Part shown: positions 22,960-27,458 of the stretch, piece by piece
How the letters are laid out: each line of letters begins with the position of its first letter
Numbering within the stretch: the stretch's first letter is position 1
Origin: Euryarchaeota archaeon UBA53
GTDB lineage: Archaea; Thermoplasmatota; Poseidoniia; Poseidoniales; Poseidoniaceae
Assembly (NCBI GenBank): GCA_002507425.1
Contig: DAZU01000108.1
Location: 1 to 27,458 of the forward strand
Length of the DNA stretch: 27,458 nt
Direction: 5' to 3'
Made by a program: the position numbers and the translations under genes
Notes under the pieces: generated by a model
What the model saw: the letters and a program-made list of their open reading frames with translations, nothing else
Told to the model about the DNA's origin: nothing
The model's database searches: none

Positions 22960-25900
22960 CTATCTGTTATTGTTCAACCATTCTTGTCCGTAATGTATCC
23001 ACTGTTCCATTGTCCAGCCTTCAGGTAGACCCTCTGCTGGAATGGGGGGGCCGCTGGTCTGGTCTTCTTTGATAGCTGGAATTGGATCTAAACTCGTAGC
23101 TGGGGTTTGTTCATCACTGGAAATCTCAGGATTAGAGGAATAAGCCATGTTTGCTACATTTGGTGCAGCGGCAACCGCTCCATAAGTCGCAGTAATGTTG
23201 TCCTCATATCCGTCTCCTTGCCAATCTTCGACTTCTTCTTCTTCTTCTCCGTTGAGTATAACTAAGAGCACACCAAGCATAGTGATAATCAAAGCACCAC
23301 CAACTATCCAAGTGGCAATTGCAATCCAATCGAATGATTCTTCGTCAGATGATGCTGAGTCTGCTGAGGATGAAGATTTTTGAAGTGTTATTAGTATGTC
23401 ATATGATGATGCATCTTCAAAAGTATTTGATGTGGCCCATACTGTAACCGATGTCAGGAATGAATCGTTTGCTAAATTTTCAAGTGTTGAGGACTGTATT
23501 TCAAATTCAACAGTTATTATCCTCATGCCAGCAGATTCCAAGAAAAAGTTCCTATCACTAGATGAAATCGAAGATGCATAATATCTGTTGGTATTTTTTT
23601 GGTCCAAATCCATTGTTACAGATTGACCCTGACCGACTTTGTTCTCTACCTCAACTTCAACCTCATAAATCCCTTCTTCAGAGATCACAAGAGATTCAGT
23701 AGCGAAAACATAGAGCCTGTTTTGAGATCCGACACTGTATGTGCATTTCCCAAACCCAGAGACATCTGGTGAATTAACGCTAGTTGCGATTACTTTGAGG
23801 ATTAGTTGCCCACTAACGCCTGAGTCAAAATCGAATTGAACGGATACGTTGTGTGATTCTCCAGGAGACAATACCGGTGTCAAATCTCCATCAATCAGTT
23901 GGACGAACTGGGCATTCATACCATTTGGGAGTTCCATTGAAAGCGCAAATCTGTCATCTTGATTGCCGTCATTGGTGACTTCAAACCTCATTGATTGAGC
24001 AACTCCACCCGGTATGTAGGATTGTTCAGCGACTCTATCAGATACTGATACGGCAGATGTATCCATGACGTCTACATTTATTGTTACGCGCTCAGAGACG
24101 GTGGGATCGTCTTCACTTGTTGCGATTACAGTAGCGGTATACAAACTCGGTGCGAGGCCTATCGGCATAGGTAGATTTAGAGCGACTGTTGTTTCTCCAT
24201 CCCAGGCATCAAGAACAGGTGTTACTTCCGAGGAAAGATAGGCTTGCAGTCTCCAGTTAGACTGTTGAAGTTCGAGAGTATATGACTCATCATCATTTCC
24301 GAGGTTTAGAATATCTAAGTATACAATCCTTTGATTGGCATTAGCTAATGCCTCAATTTCTACCTCCTCTGCATTTACTTGAAGCGATCTCAAAGTAGGA
24401 ACTTCTATCTTTTTCGATATGACATCATTGCCGAATAGAGACTGACCACAAGAAGGGCAAACCGCCCTTAGTGAGAACGGAATTTCTCCAGGTGTTGCTT
24501 TTTGTGGGGCGGTAACATTGAGTAGTAATTCAACTTCCTGACCTTTGCCCAGCGGCATTGGCATTTGGACAATGCTACCGTTCAAATCGGTAACATAGGA
24601 AATCCAGTCACCTTCTTGGAAATTAGATGTAATTGTGTATCCCGCTTCTCTGTTTCCGGCATTTTGTAACTTGAATGGTATGTCTGTATTTTCTCCCGGC
24701 AGTAAACTGGCTGCCAAGAGTGGAACCCTTGATGAGAGATGTACACCATACTGTTCAGTCACGGCAATATCCGAAGTTACACGGCCCATTTCGCCCAGTT
24801 GTGTGCTACCAACATCTTCCCACCATACTTGCCATACTTGTTGCTGAACTTCAGCACCAGCTGGAATTGAGAGATTTATCCACATCTCTGAAGTATTACC
24901 TCCCGGGATTGCTGGCAACATCACACTCGTCCCATGCTGATTTGGATTTTCGCTATCAATCCTAATCATTGGTAGACTTGGATTCATCCACGAAGCGTTA
25001 GAGACGTTTGATTGAATTATTACATTTGCAGGCATGTATCCATTGTTAGTTACTAAGCAATGCATGGGAAGGATGTTGTTCGGAGGTGTTGTGTATCCGC
25101 TAGTTGGATTGTCACAAGAAACATTCAAAGTGTATTCACTTACCTTTTCAACTCCAAACATTGCAAAATCATCAACATGCATTCCACTTGAAGCGCCTGA
25201 CCCGTCTGATTGGAACAGTATTCCATACGACCAAGAATGGCCACCTAGATCTTCTGTTGGATCCCATGAGATATTACTCCAACTTCCTGAACTTGAGCTA
25301 GGTAAATCATCAGCGAAGTTGTGAGATATAGTACTTTGAGGAGCTCCATTGCCTCTCCAAAGTTCTAGAGCAACATAGTCTCCAGCACCCATCTGACCCC
25401 ATGTTTGGACGTGCATCTGTGCGGAAACTATCCCTGCTGAATTGAGTTGCATTTTACACATGTATTGGTAATATGTTTGCGATAAACCTCCGTCTAAGGA
25501 AGCACCATAGCCGCAATTACTGTTTGCACCTCTAAATGCAAAGACAAGGCGACTTCTAGAGGAAGATGGATAATCTGAATTTGCATTAGCATGTCGCCAG
25601 TGAGAATTTCCTAATACTGACTCAGAAGTGTCTTCTTGCCATATTCCAAACCCGTTAGCATCTGAACCATCAATCGGGAACTCGCCACCGTAGAAAGTTG
25701 GGATTGCTGCGGCTGGGAAAGCTTGGTCTCTTGGATCTCCCTCAGCTTCCATGTCATCTTGTGCTATTGCAACTGGTAAGTGTTGCTCAAGCACGTCATT
25801 AGTATTCCTATCATCTGAAGGATTGAACACCGTCGCCCTGATTATTATTCCACCATGCAGTTCATTTGTATCCACGTCCAAAATTGAGTGGGCAACAGAT

Positions 25901-26286
25901 GCTTCCCATGTGAACGAATCGATGTAAGATTGGCTACCAAGCATTGGGACTGTTTCCCAGGATGTAGTGTTCAATACAAAGCCAATCGGATGAACCATTT
26001 CAACAGTAACAGTGGCATTACTTCCTGTGAGAGCATTTCCTCCCCTTTTTACTTCAACCGAAATGTCGACAATATCTCCCTTTGCGATGTAAGTAATAAT
26101 TGATCCGTCGGGTTGAATCCAAGGATTTCCAGCAGAGGAATTTACCGAGATGTCAACGACTGAAAAATCATCGGTCGATCCCCCTCGTCCAGATGTCGCT
26201 TCTGCCGAATCAACTGCAAAATATATCACAGAATGGGCCATCAAAAGACACACCAGAAGGAAAGGAAGGGACTTTCTCATGTTCAT
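22960..26286 (-). CDS. large secreted/surface protein with C-terminal membrane anchor
   Basis: About 1,108 aa, function unknown. The N-terminus MNMRKSLPFLLVCLLMAHSV followed by ...VDSAEA is a signal peptide, so I place the start at ATG 26286 (26280 or 26307 possible) rather than at the upstream in-frame ATG 26451. Residues about 180-390 look like a beta-sandwich of laminin-G/MAM type (DGSDANGFGIWQED, GGLSQTYYQYMCKMQLNSAG, ALELWRGNG, MHVDDFAMFGV). Several Ig-like/NEW3-like repeats follow, with phrases such as LQNAGNREAGYTITSN, ILNLGNDDESYTLEL and VTNDGNQDDRFALSMELPNG. Near the C-terminus comes one membrane helix (WIAIATWIVGGALIITMLGV), a run of Glu (EEEEEVEDW), and a cytoplasmic tail ending GLPEGWTMEQWIHYGQEWL. 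Many N-glycosylation sequons (NxS/T) suggest an S-layer-associated surface role (inference). Confidence 0.82.
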   Translation of the reverse strand: MNMRKSLPFLLVCLLMAHSVIYFAVDSAEATSGRGGSTDDFSVVDISVNSSAGNPWIQPDGSIITYIAKGDIVDISVEVKRGGNALTGSNATVTVEMVHPIGFVLNTTSWETVPMLGSQSYIDSFTWEASVAHSILDVDTNELHGGIIIRATVFNPSDDRNTNDVLEQHLPVAIAQDDMEAEGDPRDQAFPAAAIPTFYGGEFPIDGSDANGFGIWQEDTSESVLGNSHWRHANANSDYPSSSRSRLVFAFRGANSNCGYGASLDGGLSQTYYQYMCKMQLNSAGIVSAQMHVQTWGQMGAGDYVALELWRGNGAPQSTISHNFADDLPSSSSGSWSNISWDPTEDLGGHSWSYGILFQSDGSGASSGMHVDDFAMFGVEKVSEYTLNVSCDNPTSGYTTPPNNILPMHCLVTNNGYMPANVIIQSNVSNASWMNPSLPMIRIDSENPNQHGTSVMLPAIPGGNTSEMWINLSIPAGAEVQQQVWQVWWEDVGSTQLGEMGRVTSDIAVTEQYGVHLSSRVPLLAASLLPGENTDIPFKLQNAGNREAGYTITSNFQEGDWISYVTDLNGSIVQMPMPLGKGQEVELLLNVTAPQKATPGEIPFSLRAVCPSCGQSLFGNDVISKKIEVPTLRSLQVNAEEVEIEALANANQRIVYLDILNLGNDDESYTLELQQSNWRLQAYLSSEVTPVLDAWDGETTVALNLPMPIGLAPSLYTATVIATSEDDPTVSERVTINVDVMDTSAVSVSDRVAEQSYIPGGVAQSMRFEVTNDGNQDDRFALSMELPNGMNAQFVQLIDGDLTPVLSPGESHNVSVQFDFDSGVSGQLILKVIATSVNSPDVSGFGKCTYSVGSQNRLYVFATESLVISEEGIYEVEVEVENKVGQGQSVTMDLDQKNTNRYYASSISSSDRNFFLESAGMRIITVEFEIQSSTLENLANDSFLTSVTVWATSNTFEDASSYDILITLQKSSSSADSASSDEESFDWIAIATWIVGGALIITMLGVLLVILNGEEEEEVEDWQGDGYEDNITATYGAVAAAPNVANMAYSSNPEISSDEQTPATSLDPIPAIKEDQTSGPPIPAEGLPEGWTMEQWIHYGQEWLNNNR

Positions 26287-26331
26287 CAACAAATATCCGA
26301 GAATCATACTGCATATGAATGTCCCCTTCCT

Positions 26332-26350
26332 ATGTCCCCTTAGGGGACAT
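26332..26350. promoter_or_regulatory. perfect palindrome with extra half-site, probable operator
   Basis: ATGTCCCCT-T-AGGGGACAT is a perfect 9-bp inverted repeat around one base. A further direct copy, ATGTCCCCTT, lies at 26319-26328, thirteen bases away. Both lie in the divergent region, between the surface-protein start (26286) and a weak minus-strand TATA-like CTATTATTTTCC (about 26359-26370), overlapping the expected transcription start. This placement suits a repressor site. Confidence 0.5.
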
Positions 26351-26481
26351 GTGTCTGGAAAATAATAGCAAGCATTCCAAATAGATGTTTTTGTTCGTGT
26401 GGGAGGGGAACATTTGAGAAAGAAAGGGATTGGGTTAGGTTTGTGGGTCAATACTCTGACAAGGGACCTTTAGCCGCAAGA

Positions 26482-27458
26482 ATGTGGCTGACAGGATTGG
26501 TTTTTTGTCAAATATTCCTTACACCCATGGCAGCATTTTCAATTACTTACCTCATTGACTTCCAAATGAAAAATGAAAACTTCACTATGTCATTCCAGTC
26601 TGAAATGATTCCTTGGATAGTGGCTGCTTCTCTTGCTTATGGAATGCTAGCATTGTTGCTAGCATTGATATTTGGAGGATTCACTCCTCTCTTTGTGATA
26701 GAAAAAGGTGGTTGGAAAGCCGCTTTAGGCTTGACAAGATCAAAAAGAGATGCCGCTGGTTTGAGAAATTCGAGACGAAGCCATGCAAATTCTCCGCATG
26801 CTAAATTGACAGTTATGGTCAGTGATAGAATCAAAAAAAGACATTCATTATTATCAACACATGGGGGGTTGGTCCTACTTGCAATACCGTTCCAGTTGAT
26901 GCTTGTAATTATTCCACTTGGATTTGTTATCTTTATTCCTGAGGAGTGGATTCGTGCCAATAGAAGGCTTGAAGTTGCCCTTGCGTGTTATCTTGTTATC
27001 CTGATTTTTGTAATGAGAATATTTCCCAAATTTGCAAGAAGACATATTACAGTTGCAGCATTTACTAGAAGATGGCTTATTTCAATGACAAAATTATCAT
27101 GGTTAGCGCCAGTGTTGGTTCTTTGGTTGATGGGAAGATTAGCTAGTGTGATTGTATTATCTTGGATAGGTGCTGACGTATCTAGTAATCTTCAACTTGA
27201 ACAATCATTTATGGAAGATTTCCTAAACATTGGCAGCGTCCCTGAAACCTCATTTTTAGATTTACTTACCGCCCTGGCTGTTATGCCATTAGCTGCATTC
27301 ACTACACTAGCATGCTTAGGAGGAGGTTCTGGAACACCTCCTGAATGGATGCGATTAGGAAACGAATTGGAACTAAAGACGCCAGAACAAGAAGATGGTG
27401 GTGCTGTTGTTGCCATCGGACGGACTGTGGGTTCTGTGGCTGGGGCAGCAGTAGGTAT
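26482..27458 (+). CDS. polytopic membrane protein, 3' end outside window
   Basis: An open frame of 325 codons runs from ATG 26482 to the window edge without a stop. I do not recognise the family. About six membrane segments are visible: residues 3-25, 43-72, 128-152, 163-181, 206-230 and 260-280. A basic loop between the second and third (SKRDAAGLRNSRRSHANSPH) is probably cytoplasmic. After the sixth comes GGGSGTPPEWMRLGNELEL, then a small-residue stretch at the edge (VVAIGRTVGSVAGAAVG) that may begin another helix. The frame is also open upstream, and GTG 26443 could be an earlier start. It is divergent from the surface-protein gene and shares its regulatory region. Confidence 0.75.
   Translation, partial: MWLTGLVFCQIFLTPMAAFSITYLIDFQMKNENFTMSFQSEMIPWIVAASLAYGMLALLLALIFGGFTPLFVIEKGGWKAALGLTRSKRDAAGLRNSRRSHANSPHAKLTVMVSDRIKKRHSLLSTHGGLVLLAIPFQLMLVIIPLGFVIFIPEEWIRANRRLEVALACYLVILIFVMRIFPKFARRHITVAAFTRRWLISMTKLSWLAPVLVLWLMGRLASVIVLSWIGADVSSNLQLEQSFMEDFLNIGSVPETSFLDLLTALAVMPLAAFTTLACLGGGSGTPPEWMRLGNELELKTPEQEDGGAVVAIGRTVGSVAGAAVG

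Noticed and set aside
26287..26451. Upstream 55-codon extension of the surface protein from ATG 26451
   Set aside because: It would bury the clear signal peptide (MRKSLPFLLVCLL) internally, cover the palindrome and candidate promoter, and its composition (Pro/Cys/Arg-rich) differs from the rest of the protein.
1..27458. CRISPR arrays, insertion sequences, integrases, tRNA genes
   Set aside because: No regularly spaced repeats, transposase-like proteins, terminal inverted repeats or tRNA T-loop/acceptor patterns were found on reading through the window; the search was by eye only.

Overview
The window is a chromosomal fragment of an archaeon, most probably a marine planktonic Euryarchaeote related to Marine Group II (Poseidoniia/Thermoplasmatota). 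The support is an archaeal-type 16S rRNA 5' end, an archaeal-order ribosomal protein cluster containing aIF1, the RNase P protein Rpp29, S4e, L32e and L19e, a group II chaperonin, a Hef helicase-nuclease, and archaeal promoters. Base composition is moderate to AT-leaning by eye, with a GC-rich patch only in the rRNA leader. The group-level assignment is inference; a 16S search would settle it. I recall, without being able to check, that linkage of 16S to a spectinomycin-type operon has been reported for a deep-sea group II clone.

Layout. Positions 1-452 hold the 5' third of 16S rRNA on the minus strand, cut by the window edge. Positions 453-938 are its structured leader and promoter region. 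Positions 939-15251 are one minus-strand superoperon: L3-L4-L23-L2-S19-L22-S3-L29-aIF1-Rpp29-S17-L14-L24-S4e-L5-S14-S8-L6-L32e-L19e-L18-S5-L30-L15-SecY. Genes are packed with 0-50 nt gaps or TGATG/ATGA overlaps, and many starts carry a GAGGTG-type ribosome binding site. Positions 15252-15582 are a divergent region with a hairpin-rich L3 leader. Positions 15583-18141 (plus strand) encode Hef. Positions 18142-21174 (minus) are a two-gene redox operon. Positions 21277-22899 (minus) encode a thermosome subunit, 22960-26286 (minus) a large signal-peptide surface protein with a C-terminal anchor, and 26482 to the edge (plus) an unrecognised polytopic membrane protein.

The most unusual element is the redox operon. 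The 721-aa protein carries two FMN-type flavodoxin domains in tandem, fused to what aligns with a succinate dehydrogenase/fumarate reductase iron-sulfur subunit (SdhB/TfrB-like). Nearly all cluster-ligand cysteines are replaced; one Cys remains in the whole 380-721 region. The downstream gene, joined through a ribosome binding site that overlaps the upstream stop, encodes a protein of the HdrB/SdhE (CCG-domain) family. In it both CCG motifs have become SDG and SVG, both CxxC motifs have become CxxS, and the N-terminal YPGC has become YPGN. Two partner subunits that normally carry Fe-S clusters have thus lost the ligands in concert, while one gained two flavin-binding domains. I infer an iron-sparing, flavin-wired derivative of an SdhB/SdhE (or TfrB/HdrB) module. 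Its flavoprotein subunit and substrate are not in the window.

Other unusual points are a SecY with about 145 extra N-terminal residues holding four predicted membrane segments, an L32e fused to a SAP-like domain plus acidic linker, a perfect GTCCCC(T)-type palindrome with an extra direct half-site in front of the surface-protein gene, and hairpin-rich leaders ahead of both 16S and L3.
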